Assembly (NCBI GenBank): GCA_005502775.1
Contig: SCNI01000030.1
Span: 1 to 48,215 of the forward strand
Direction of reading: 5' to 3'
Length of the DNA: 48,215 bases
From: Microbacteriaceae bacterium 3FA27C10
GTDB lineage: Bacteria > Actinomycetota > Actinomycetes > Actinomycetales > Microbacteriaceae
Below, piece after piece: positions 24,288 through 31,482 of this stretch. A program made the translations under genes and the position numbers. Below the pieces are notes generated by a model. The model searched no databases. It had not been told where the DNA came from and worked only from the letters and a program-made list of their open reading frames with translations. Position 1 is the first letter of the stretch, and every line of letters starts with the position of its first letter.

Positions 24288-24386
24288 GTGGGTTCTGTAA
24301 TCAAGAAGCGTCGCAAGCGCATGGCGAAGAAGAAGCACCGCAAGCTGCTTCGCAAGACTCGCCACCAGCGTCGCAACAAGAAGTAG
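24288..24386 (+). CDS. Small ribosomal protein bS22 (AURKAIP1/COX24-domain peptide)
   Basis: A 32-residue, extremely basic peptide (MGSVIKKRRKRMAKKKHRK and onward), about 60 percent Lys/Arg, with the AURKAIP1/COX24 motif RMAKKKHRKLLRKTRHQRR. This is the tiny actinobacterial ribosomal protein found in mycobacterial small subunits and named bS22. The GTG at 24288 follows GAGG. It is preceded by a leader hairpin and closed by a textbook terminator, so it is a single-gene, highly expressed unit. Confidence 0.9.
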   Translation: MGSVIKKRRKRMAKKKHRKLLRKTRHQRRNKK

Positions 24387-24422
24387 CGCGGGGCCTTCGG
24401 GCTCGCACGCTGCGCGAGCAGG

Positions 24423-24453
24423 GCGTCAGGCTTCGGCCTGGCGCTTTTTGCTT
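24423..24453 (+). terminator. Rho-independent terminator after the bS22 gene
   Basis: A 9-bp stem (24423-24431 with 24436-24444) closed by a TTCG tetraloop is followed by TTTTTGCTTT. It is the clearest intrinsic terminator in the window. Confidence 0.9.
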
Positions 24454-24473
24454 TAAGGACGTGTGATGGAGTC

Positions 24474-24788
24474 ATGAGGATGCCCGGCACGGAGTACTGC
24501 GCCACTCTCGTCGTGCGTGACGCCGTCTCGAAGGTCGATGCGCTGGCGATCATCGCGCTGGCCCTGGACCGAGGTGTCTCGGATGCCCGTGGCGTGCATC
24601 CGTACATCGCCCTCGAGGGCGGCGCGCGGCTGGAGATCGAGATCCCCAAGTTCGGCGAGCCGCCGCCGCTGGCCCTGGACGTGTACTCGCCGCTCAGCCA
24701 CGCGCACGCGGCGATGAACGCGCTGGCTGTTCTCGGGGCGCTGGAGACGGCCACGGCGTGGACCGTGAAGCCCGACTTCGTGCTCTAG
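24474..24788 (+). CDS. Hypothetical protein, about 100 residues
   Basis: I do not recognise this 104-residue protein. It has no membrane segment, signal peptide or metal motif. The alternation of short strands and helices (ATLVVRD, KVDALAIIALALDRG, ARLEIEIPKFG, AHAAMNALAVLGALE) suggests a small alpha/beta fold. Codon use matches the neighbours, which supports a real gene. An ATG two codons further in (24480) has better spacing to a GGAG and may be the true start. Confidence 0.6.
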   Translation: MRMPGTEYCATLVVRDAVSKVDALAIIALALDRGVSDARGVHPYIALEGGARLEIEIPKFGEPPPLALDVYSPLSHAHAAMNALAVLGALETATAWTVKPDFVL

Positions 24789-24844
24789 GCCGAACTTCGT
24801 TCTCCGAGCCGACTTCGTTCCCTGAGCCTCGTTAGGCTTGGGGC

Positions 24845-25105
24845 GTGGCATCCGTCTCTCTCACGCTCATCGGCAAGCCTGGCTGTCATCTCTGCGATGA
24901 CGCCAGGGACGTCGTGAACGGAGTGCTCGCCGAGCTGCCTGAGATCGAGGCATCGGTCACAGAGCTGTCCATCCTCGACGACCCGGCGCTGCTCGACGAG
25001 TTCGCCGAGGAGATCCCCGTGCTGAAGATCGACGGGCGCGTGCACACCATCTGGCGGGTCGAGCCGGCCCGTCTCCGAACCGCCCTGTTGGAGGCATCCG
25101 CATGA
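24845..25105 (+). CDS. Glutaredoxin-family (DUF836-like) thiol protein
   Basis: An 86-residue thioredoxin-fold protein with the active-site CxxC as GKPGCHLCDDA and the cis-Pro in EEIPVLKIDGRVH. It resembles short glutaredoxin-like proteins common in actinobacteria, presumably reducing disulfides in the cytosol. The GTG lies 6 nt after TAGGCT (24833-24838), a leaderless signal. Just upstream are two tandem copies of a near-identical segment (CGAACTTCGTTCTCCGAGC then CGACTTCGTTCCCTGAGC). Its stop overlaps the next start as ATGA. Confidence 0.85.
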   Translation: MASVSLTLIGKPGCHLCDDARDVVNGVLAELPEIEASVTELSILDDPALLDEFAEEIPVLKIDGRVHTIWRVEPARLRTALLEASA

Positions 25106-25401
25106 TCCGTCACGTCGTCGCTTGGAAGGTCACGGCCGAAGACGCCGAGCAGAAGGAGGCCGATGTCGCCACCATCGTGCGCCTGCTCTCGGCCCTGCCC
25201 GCAGTCATCCCGTCGATCTCGACACTCACGGTCGGCGGCAACATGGCCTACTTCGACGCGAACTGGGACGTCGTGCTGGTGGCCGACTACGAGACCCTCG
25301 CCGACCTCGACGCGTACCAGACGCATCCGGAGCACCTGGCCGCGGGGCCGCAGATCAAGGCCCTCGTCTCGGCTCGGGCCTCGGTCGACTTCGAATTCTG
25401 A
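25102..25401 (+). CDS. Dabb family (stress-responsive alpha/beta barrel) protein
   Basis: A 99-residue Dabb-domain protein that opens with MIRHVVAWKV and continues through VGGNMAYFDANWDVVLVADYETLADLDAYQTHPEH, the dimeric alpha/beta-barrel pattern. The biochemical role of most bacterial members is unknown. It overlaps the glutaredoxin gene by 4 nt, so it is co-translated with it. Confidence 0.85.
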   Translation: MIRHVVAWKVTAEDAEQKEADVATIVRLLSALPAVIPSISTLTVGGNMAYFDANWDVVLVADYETLADLDAYQTHPEHLAAGPQIKALVSARASVDFEF

Positions 25402-25420
25402 TCGAGGCGCGGGCACCGGG

Positions 25421-25981
25421 GTGCCGGGTGCGAGAGTGCCTGAGCTGCTGACCGAGCGCCTCGTGCTGCGGCGGTGGCGGCCGGAGGATCGCGCGCCCTT
25501 CGCGGCGATGAACGCGGATGCGGCGGTGATGGAGTTCCTCCCCGCGCCGCTCTCGCGCGCGCAGAGCGACGCCCTGGCGGAGCGCGCGGACGGCCTCTTC
25601 GACGCGCTCGGCTACGGGCTGTGGGCGCTGGAGCTGCGCGCGACGGGCGAGTTCGTGGGATTCACGGGGCTGGCTCCGATGCCGGAGGGCGTGCCGGGCG
25701 CCGGGGGAGTCGAGGTGGGCTGGCGCTTGGCGCAGCCGTTCTGGGGGCGGGGTCTCGCGACGGAGGCCGCCCGGGCCGCCCTGCGGTTCGGGTTCGAGAA
25801 CGCCGGGCTGAGCGAAGTGAACTCGATCACCGCCGTGATCAACGTGCGCTCGCGGGCCGTGATGGAACGGATCGGGATGCGCGAGGCCGATCGCTTCGAG
25901 CATCCGCGGGTGCCGGAGGGCTCTCCGCTGCGGCCTCACGTGCGGTACACGGTGCGAGAGGTCGAAAAAAGCTGCAAATAA
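25421..25981 (+). CDS. GNAT family N-acetyltransferase (RimJ/RimL-like)
   Basis: A GNAT acetyltransferase of about 186 residues. It starts with the RimJ-like phrase LLTERLVLRRWRPEDRAPFAAMN and includes the acetyl-CoA-binding motif FWGRGLATEAARAAL and the C-terminal NVRSRAVMERIGM. The acceptor substrate is unknown. Start choice is uncertain: GTG at 25421 or at 25436; both precede the conserved region. The last codons and the stop lie inside an 80-bp palindrome shared with the convergent aspS. Confidence 0.85.
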   Translation: MPGARVPELLTERLVLRRWRPEDRAPFAAMNADAAVMEFLPAPLSRAQSDALAERADGLFDALGYGLWALELRATGEFVGFTGLAPMPEGVPGAGGVEVGWRLAQPFWGRGLATEAARAALRFGFENAGLSEVNSITAVINVRSRAVMERIGMREADRFEHPRVPEGSPLRPHVRYTVREVEKSCK

Positions 25982-26038
25982 CGAGGACCGACCCCGTATA
26001 TGGCGTCGGTCCTCGTGAATTGCAGCCTTTTTCGACCT
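25959..26038. terminator. 80-bp imperfect palindrome spanning two convergent gene ends
   Basis: Nested pairs run from AGGTCGAAAAA/TTTTTCGACCT through GCTGCAA/TTGCAGC to a perfect 12-bp core (ACGAGGACCGAC with GTCGGTCCTCGT). The A and T tracts make it a good intrinsic terminator on both strands. It contains the GNAT stop codon (25979-25981) and reaches the last base pairs of aspS. Confidence 0.8.
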
Positions 26039-27356
26039 ACGGGGTGAGGCGGGTCGGGCCGCGGAAGAGGTAGACGACCTCGCGGAGGTTGGTCTGGTGC
26101 AGCATCAGCATCAGCACGCGGGACAGGCCCATGCCGAAGCCGCCGTGCGGCGGCACGCCGTAGCGGAAGAAGTCGAGGTAGAAGTCGAGCTCCTCGGGGT
26201 CGAGGCCCTTCTCCTTGGCCTGCTCGATCAGCACCTCCACGCGGTGTTCGCGCTGCGCGCCGGTGGAGATCTCGACGCCGTTGTAGATGAGGTCGTAGCT
26301 GTTCGTGAGGCCCGCGTCGCCCTCGTGGCGCATGTGGTAGAACGGCCGGATGCTCGAGGCGTAGTCGGTGAGGAACACGAAGTCGTGCCCGTAGGTCTCC
26401 TTGACGTAGGCCGCGATCTGGCGCTCGCCCTCCGGGTCCATGTCGTCGTCTTCGCGCGGCACGACGTAGCCGCGGTCGGCCACGATCTGCTTCGCCTCGG
26501 CGAGCGGGATGCGCGGGAAGGGCTGCGTGGGAACCTCGATGTCGACGTCGAAGAGCGCCTTGATCTCCTCGCCGTGCTTCTCCTTCACCGCGCGGAGGCC
26601 GGCGACCATCAGCTCTTCGTGCAGCTGCATGACGTCTTCGTGCGAGTCGATCCACGAGATCTCGGCGTCGACGCTCGTGAACTCGGTCGCGTGCCGCGAG
26701 GTGAACGAGGGGTCGGCGCGGAACGCGGGTCCCACCTCGAACACCTTGCCGAAACCGGCCGGCTGCGCCATCTGCTTGAAGAACTGCGGGCTCTGCGAGA
26801 GGTAGGCCTTGGTGTCGAAATACTCCACCTCGAACAGCTCGGCACGCGACTCGCTCGCCGACGCCATGAGCTTCGGAGTGTGGATCTCGATGAAGTCATG
26901 CTCGACCCAGTAGGTGCGCCAGGCGTGCTCGAGCGTGGTCTGCACGCGGAAGACGAGGTTCTGCTCGGGGCGCCGCAGGTCGAGGAAACGCCAGTCCATG
27001 CGCTTGTCGATGCCCGAGTCGGCCGCGATCGGCGTCTCGGGGATGGCCGCCGTCTCGACGACGAGAGTCGCGAGCTTGACCTCGATGCCACCGAGCTTGA
27101 CGCGTTCGTCGTGCTTGAGCTCACCGGTGACGGTGACGAACGAGCCCTGCGCGAGGCTCGAGATCGTCTCGGCGACGGCCTCGGTCTCCTCCGTGCGCGG
27201 GTTCACCAGCTGCACGGCGCCCGACTCGTCGCGCAGCACGACGAACTGCACCTTCTTCTGGTCGCGAACCGTATCGACCCAGCCTGACACCGTGACGGGT
27301 CCGTCTTCGAGGGCGGCGAGGTTCTTGACGAGGGTGCGGGAGCTGCGTGCGGTCAC
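26037..27356 (-). CDS. aspS: Aspartyl-tRNA synthetase, archaeal/short type (probably non-discriminating Asp/Asn)
   Basis: A 439-residue class II synthetase. The N-terminal OB domain reads TVSGWVDTVRDQKKVQFVVLRD, motif 2 is FEVGPAFRADPSFTSRHATE, and motif 3 is GGFGMGLSRVLMLML. It is about 150 residues shorter than typical bacterial AspRS because it lacks the GAD insertion, and so belongs to the archaeal-like type. Such enzymes are often non-discriminating, charging tRNA-Asn with Asp for repair by GatCAB; specificity is inferred. The GTG at 27356 lies 8 nt after TAGACT (27365-27370). Translation further upstream is open but has no synthetase similarity and was rejected. Confidence 0.92.
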   Translation of the reverse strand: MTARSSRTLVKNLAALEDGPVTVSGWVDTVRDQKKVQFVVLRDESGAVQLVNPRTEETEAVAETISSLAQGSFVTVTGELKHDERVKLGGIEVKLATLVVETAAIPETPIAADSGIDKRMDWRFLDLRRPEQNLVFRVQTTLEHAWRTYWVEHDFIEIHTPKLMASASESRAELFEVEYFDTKAYLSQSPQFFKQMAQPAGFGKVFEVGPAFRADPSFTSRHATEFTSVDAEISWIDSHEDVMQLHEELMVAGLRAVKEKHGEEIKALFDVDIEVPTQPFPRIPLAEAKQIVADRGYVVPREDDDMDPEGERQIAAYVKETYGHDFVFLTDYASSIRPFYHMRHEGDAGLTNSYDLIYNGVEISTGAQREHRVEVLIEQAKEKGLDPEELDFYLDFFRYGVPPHGGFGMGLSRVLMLMLHQTNLREVVYLFRGPTRLTP

Positions 27357-27421
27357 GGGAGAACAGTCTACCCGCGGGCCGCCGCCTGGAATGCGGCCCG
27401 CGGGCGGTCTGGGTCGGGCCG

Positions 27422-27547
27422 TCAGGCGCGGTAGGTGGTGCGGCTGCCGTAGCCGTCGCTGCGGGTCATGGTGATGGCCGAGACGACGCCGAGGGTGGCG
27501 ACGGCGGCGACGACGACGAGGAAGACGATGAGGGCGATGAGAGTCAT
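27422..27547 (-). CDS. Small single-span membrane peptide, 41 residues
   Basis: An ATG at 27547 with a good AGAAAGG ribosome site 7 nt upstream opens 41 codons: a hydrophobic helix at residues 3-25 (LIALIVFLVVVAAVATLGVV) and a polar tail with SDGYGSRTTYR. It would be a single-pass membrane peptide with a short exposed tail. No family is recognised. It sits upstream of aspS on the same strand but leaves 65 bp, and aspS has its own promoter. The rest of 27548-27686 is intergenic, with no gene that I can support. Confidence 0.55.
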   Translation of the reverse strand: MTLIALIVFLVVVAAVATLGVVSAITMTRSDGYGSRTTYRA

Positions 27548-27686
27548 GGGGAAACCTTTCTGCCTCTATTCCACCTCCGACAACTATCAAGCACAAGCGC
27601 ATAGTTCTTAACGCCTCATGTAGCAGAGCTACAGCATCCGGAGCTCTCGGCGTTCTCGCGGCAAGAGCGCTCGTAGACTGGATGCC

Positions 27687-28331
27687 GTGCCCGCCAGCCA
27701 GATCCACCTCGTCCGTCACGGCGAGGTCTTCAACCCCGACGAAGTGCTCTACGGGCGCCTCGAGAACTTCGGCCTCTCCGAGCTCGGCCATCGCATGGCC
27801 CGGGCGGCCGCCGACGACCTGATCGCGCGCAAACGCCCGGTCTCGGCCCTCTACACCTCGCCGTTGCAGCGCGCCCGCGAGTCGGGCGAGCCCATCTCGC
27901 AGGGCTTCGAGCTCGCACCGCGCATCGAGCCGCGCATCATCGAGCCCACCAACGCCTTCGAGGGCCGACGGATGCGCGGCCCCGGCGGTGCGCTCCGCGA
28001 CCCGCGGATGTGGCGCTTCCTCTGGAACCCGCTGCGCCCGGCCTGGGGCGAGCCGTTCAAACAGGTCTCGGCCCGCATGCTCGCCGCGATGACGGATGCG
28101 CACGCCTCGGTCGACTCGGGCGACGTCGTGATGGTCAGCCATCAGCTCCCGATCTGGATGGCGCACCTCACCATCGTGGGCAAGAAGCTCCCGCACGACC
28201 CCCGCAAGCGCCGCTGCGCCCTCTCGAGCATCACGAGCTTCGAGTTGCGCGACGGCCGCTTCGTGGAGGTCGGCTACACCGACCCCGGCGCCCCGCTCGC
28301 GGCCTCCGCCATCGACGTGGGGGCGGTGTGA
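27687..28331 (+). CDS. Histidine phosphatase family protein
   Basis: A 214-residue phosphoglycerate-mutase-like phosphatase. The catalytic RHG motif is at residues 10-12 (IHLVRHGEVFNP), YTSPLQRARESGEPIS gives the second Arg, and VVMVSHQLPIW carries the second catalytic His. The family includes phosphatases of many metabolites, so substrate is not assigned. The GTG lies 7 nt after TAGACT (27674-27679). Its stop overlaps the start of the ResA-like gene (GTGA), so it heads the cytochrome c maturation operon. Confidence 0.87.
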   Translation: MPASQIHLVRHGEVFNPDEVLYGRLENFGLSELGHRMARAAADDLIARKRPVSALYTSPLQRARESGEPISQGFELAPRIEPRIIEPTNAFEGRRMRGPGGALRDPRMWRFLWNPLRPAWGEPFKQVSARMLAAMTDAHASVDSGDVVMVSHQLPIWMAHLTIVGKKLPHDPRKRRCALSSITSFELRDGRFVEVGYTDPGAPLAASAIDVGAV

Positions 28332-28939
28332 GGCCGGGCGCGGGTGCGCGCGGGATGCGCGTGGCCGTTGCCGCGACCCTGGCCGCTGCAGCCCTGCTGC
28401 TCGCCGGCTGCTCGAACGACCCGCTCGCCGCGCAGTACCTGGCGGGCGACAACAAGAGTTACATCGCCGGCGACGGCTCGGTCACCGAGATCGCCGCCGC
28501 CGACCGTGGCGCCGCCGTGAGCTTCGCCGGCACCGACGAGACCGGCAACCCGGTGTCCTCCAGCGACTACGCCGGTCAGGTGCTGGTGCTGAACTTCTGG
28601 TACGCCGGATGCGCGCCGTGCCGTGCCGAGGCCCCGTCGCTGCAGGCCCTCAACGCGCAGTACGACGGCCAGGGCGCCTCTTTCCTCGGCGTGAACGTGC
28701 GCGACCAGGCCTCCACCGCCGTCTCTTTCGACGACACCTTCGGCATCACCTACCCCTCCATCATCGACACCGACGGCGCCCTGCAGCTCGCCTTCTCGGG
28801 CACGGTGGCGCCGAACGCGGTGCCGACCACGCTGGTGATCGACAAGCAGGGTCGTGTTGCGGCGCGCATCCTGGGCCAGCTGCAGGACAAGTCGATCCTC
28901 GACACGCTCATCAAGTCCAACCTCGCCGAAGCGAGCTGA
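28328..28939 (+). CDS. TlpA/ResA-like thiol-disulfide oxidoreductase lipoprotein
   Basis: A 203-residue secreted thioredoxin-fold lipoprotein. After a short Gly/Arg-rich start comes a hydrophobic signal ending in the lipobox LLAGC (Cys28). The thioredoxin domain has the active site GCAPC (Cys95, Cys98) in LVLNFWYAGCAPCRAEAPSL and the cis-Pro in NAVPTTLVID. In System II it keeps the CxxCH haem-binding cysteines of apocytochrome c reduced. The GTG at 28328 overlaps the upstream stop; an ATG at 28355 also gives a complete signal peptide. Confidence 0.9.
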   Translation: MRPGAGARGMRVAVAATLAAAALLLAGCSNDPLAAQYLAGDNKSYIAGDGSVTEIAAADRGAAVSFAGTDETGNPVSSSDYAGQVLVLNFWYAGCAPCRAEAPSLQALNAQYDGQGASFLGVNVRDQASTAVSFDDTFGITYPSIIDTDGALQLAFSGTVAPNAVPTTLVIDKQGRVAARILGQLQDKSILDTLIKSNLAEAS

Positions 28940-28943
28940 CCCC

Positions 28944-29729
28944 GTGGGCAATCCCTTCGCCGAGATCGTGCTCAGCGGCCAGCTGCTGCTCGCGATTCCC
29001 ATCGCCCTGCTCGCCGGGCTCGTGTCGTTCGCCTCGCCGTGCGTGCTGCCGCTCGTTCCGGGCTACCTCGCCTACGTCGGCGGCATCTCGGATGCCGGCC
29101 GCGCCCGATCCGGAACCGGGGCCGACAGCGAGGCTGCGGCGAAGAAGGCCGGCCGGCGGCGGATGCTCCTCGGCATCGGCCTGTTCATCCTCGGCTTCTC
29201 GGTCGTCTTCCTCGCCTACTCGGCCGCGTTCGGTGCGCTCGGCACCTGGTTGATCGTCTGGCAGGACGGCATCACGCGCGTCATGGGCGGGGTCGTGATC
29301 ATCCTCGGCCTCGTGTTCATCGGGCAGTTCAGCTTCCTGCAGCGCACCTTCAAGCCCTCGTGGCGGCCGGCCACCGGTCTCGCCGGAGCGCCCATCCTCG
29401 GCATCGTGTTCGGCCTCGGCTGGACCCCGTGCATCGGCCCCACCCTCTCGGCCATCCAGGTGCTCAGCCTCACCAGCGGCTCGGCCTGGAGCGGGGTGCT
29501 GCTCGGCCTCTTCTACTGCATCGGCCTCGGGCTGCCGTTCCTGCTGGTGGCGCTCGGGCTCAACTGGGTGACGAGCTCGGTGTCGTTCCTGAAGCGCCAC
29601 ATCCGTACCATCAACATCGCCGGAGGCGCCGTGCTCGTGGCCATCGGCATCCTCATGGTCTCGGGTCTCTGGACCATCTGGATCTACGAAATCCAGGCGG
29701 TGATCAACGGCTTTGTCGCGCCCATCTGA
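28944..29729 (+). CDS. ccdA: Cytochrome c biogenesis protein CcdA (DsbD-like transmembrane)
   Basis: A 261-residue membrane protein with six or seven hydrophobic segments that carries electrons from cytosolic thioredoxin to the ResA-like protein. The paired redox cysteines are in SFASPCVLPLVPGYL and GLGWTPCIGPTLSAIQ, the hallmark of the family. An Ala/Lys-rich cytosolic loop separates the first two segments. The GTG at 28944 is 4 bp after the upstream stop. The resB start overlaps its end by 17 nt. Confidence 0.93.
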   Translation: MGNPFAEIVLSGQLLLAIPIALLAGLVSFASPCVLPLVPGYLAYVGGISDAGRARSGTGADSEAAAKKAGRRRMLLGIGLFILGFSVVFLAYSAAFGALGTWLIVWQDGITRVMGGVVIILGLVFIGQFSFLQRTFKPSWRPATGLAGAPILGIVFGLGWTPCIGPTLSAIQVLSLTSGSAWSGVLLGLFYCIGLGLPFLLVALGLNWVTSSVSFLKRHIRTINIAGGAVLVAIGILMVSGLWTIWIYEIQAVINGFVAPI

Positions 29730-31473
29730 TCACTTCGACTCGGCGGAGCCCGCCGAGAGCCCCACCAAGGACTCCGACGGCTCCGACGTCACGCTGCCCA
29801 AGCTCGGCCTCGTCGGCTGGCTGCGCTGGTTCTGGCGGCAGCTCACGAGCATGCGCACGGCGCTGTTCCTCCTGCTGCTGCTCGCCCTCGCCGCCGTGCC
29901 GGGCTCGCTCGTGCCGCAGCGCGCGGCCGACCCGAACGGCGTCACCCAGTACTTCGTCGACAACCCCGACCTCGCGCCGTTCCTCGACAAGCTGCAGCTG
30001 TTCAACGTCTACACCTCGGTGTGGTTCTCGGCCATCTACCTGCTGCTGTTCGTCTCGCTCATCGGATGCGTGGTCCCGCGAACCAAGCACCACTTCGACG
30101 CCCTGCGTGCCAAGCCGCCGCGCACCCCGGCGCGGCTGTCGCGGCTCGCGGGCTTCACCACCCGGGAGGTGCCGGCGCCCGCTGCCGGGTCCGAGGCATC
30201 CGTCACCGCCGCCTCGGTGGTGGAGTCGGCGCGCGGCCTGCTCAAACGCCAGCGCTACCGCACCGTGGTGTTCGCCGGCGCCGACCGCCGCACCGGGCGC
30301 GAGATCGTGTCGGTCTCGGCCGAGCGCGGCTACATGCGCGAGACCGGCAACCTGGTGTTCCACTCGGCGCTCGTCGGCATCCTCATCACCGTCGGCGTGG
30401 GTGGCGGCTTCGGCTACCAGGGTCAGCGCGTGGTGGTGGAGGGGCAGACCTTCGTGAACACGCTGCTCGCCTACGACTCGTTCAACCCCGGGCGCTTCTT
30501 CAGCGACAGCCAGCTCTCGCCCTACAAGATCACGCTCGATTCCTTCTCGGCCAGCTACGAGACGCAGTCGCTCAAGGCCTTCGGCCAGCCCACCGACTAC
30601 ACGGCCGCGGTCACCACGGTCGACGCCTCGGGCAACACGGCGCAGAACGACATCAAGGTGAACTCCCCGCTGCAGATCGGCGGCACCGACGTCTACCTGC
30701 TCGGCAACGGCTACGCGCCCACCATCACGGTGCGGAACCCGGCGGGCGACGTGGTGTTCACCGACTCGGTGCCCTTCCTGCCGCAGGATGCCGCGCTCAC
30801 CTCGCTCGGCGTGGTGAAGGTTCCGGACGGGCTGTCCACTCAGGTGGGCCTCATCGGCTTCTTCTACCCCACCCAGGCGCAGGCCGACACCGGGGTCTAC
30901 TACTCCTCGTTCCCCGACCTGCAGTACCCGGTGCTGACGCTCAACGTCTACGACGGCGACCTCGGCCTCGACGGCGGAGTGCCGGCATCCGTGTACTCGC
31001 TCAACACCGACACGATGACGCAGCTCACCGGCGGGTCGACGGGAGTCAAGTCGCTCGAGCTCAAGCCCGGCGAGACGGTCGACCTGCCGAACGGGCTCGG
31101 CACGGTGTCGCTCGACGGCGTGAAGCGCTTCGCGTCGCTCGACGTGCACCACGACCCCACCCAGGGCTGGGTGCTGGTGTTCGCCATCCTGGTGCTGGCC
31201 GGGCTGCTGACCTCGCTGTTCATCCCGCGCCGTCGCGTGTGGGTTAAGGCCACGGAGCGCGCCGACGGATCGGTCCACGTGGAGTACGCCGGGCTGGCGC
31301 GCGGCGACGACCCGCGGCTCGTCGAGGCCGTCACGGCGCTCGCCGACCGGCACGCCGCCGGGTTCCCCGATCCGGCCGCCGGAGGCTCGGCAGACCTCTC
31401 CACAGACGAGGCTGCGGCGGAGGATTCCGCACAGCCTGAACCCGGCTCTTCCCCTCCCGATTCCAAGGCTTAG
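29713..31473 (+). CDS. resB: Cytochrome c biogenesis protein ResB
   Basis: A 586-residue System II haem-handling protein. Three membrane segments in the first third (the first preceded by LRWFWRQLTSMRTALFLLLLLA, typical ResB) are followed by a large extracytosolic domain (about 250-475) and a last segment near 485-505 (WVLVFAILVLAGLLTSLFIPRRRVW). With CcsA it forms the haem export and ligation complex. The TTG at 29713 is the only start that keeps the conserved N-terminus; it lies within the ccdA gene. The first three bases of its stop codon also begin a -10-like TAGGCT for the next gene. Confidence 0.9.
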   Translation: MSRPSDHFDSAEPAESPTKDSDGSDVTLPKLGLVGWLRWFWRQLTSMRTALFLLLLLALAAVPGSLVPQRAADPNGVTQYFVDNPDLAPFLDKLQLFNVYTSVWFSAIYLLLFVSLIGCVVPRTKHHFDALRAKPPRTPARLSRLAGFTTREVPAPAAGSEASVTAASVVESARGLLKRQRYRTVVFAGADRRTGREIVSVSAERGYMRETGNLVFHSALVGILITVGVGGGFGYQGQRVVVEGQTFVNTLLAYDSFNPGRFFSDSQLSPYKITLDSFSASYETQSLKAFGQPTDYTAAVTTVDASGNTAQNDIKVNSPLQIGGTDVYLLGNGYAPTITVRNPAGDVVFTDSVPFLPQDAALTSLGVVKVPDGLSTQVGLIGFFYPTQAQADTGVYYSSFPDLQYPVLTLNVYDGDLGLDGGVPASVYSLNTDTMTQLTGGSTGVKSLELKPGETVDLPNGLGTVSLDGVKRFASLDVHHDPTQGWVLVFAILVLAGLLTSLFIPRRRVWVKATERADGSVHVEYAGLARGDDPRLVEAVTALADRHAAGFPDPAAGGSADLSTDEAAAEDSAQPEPGSSPPDSKA

Positions 31474-31482
31474 GCTCTACCT

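Noticed and set aside
27357-28196. Long N-terminal extension of aspS
   Set aside because: The frame is open upstream of the GTG at 27356 but shows no synthetase similarity, overlaps the histidine phosphatase gene, and would bypass the TAGACT promoter element.
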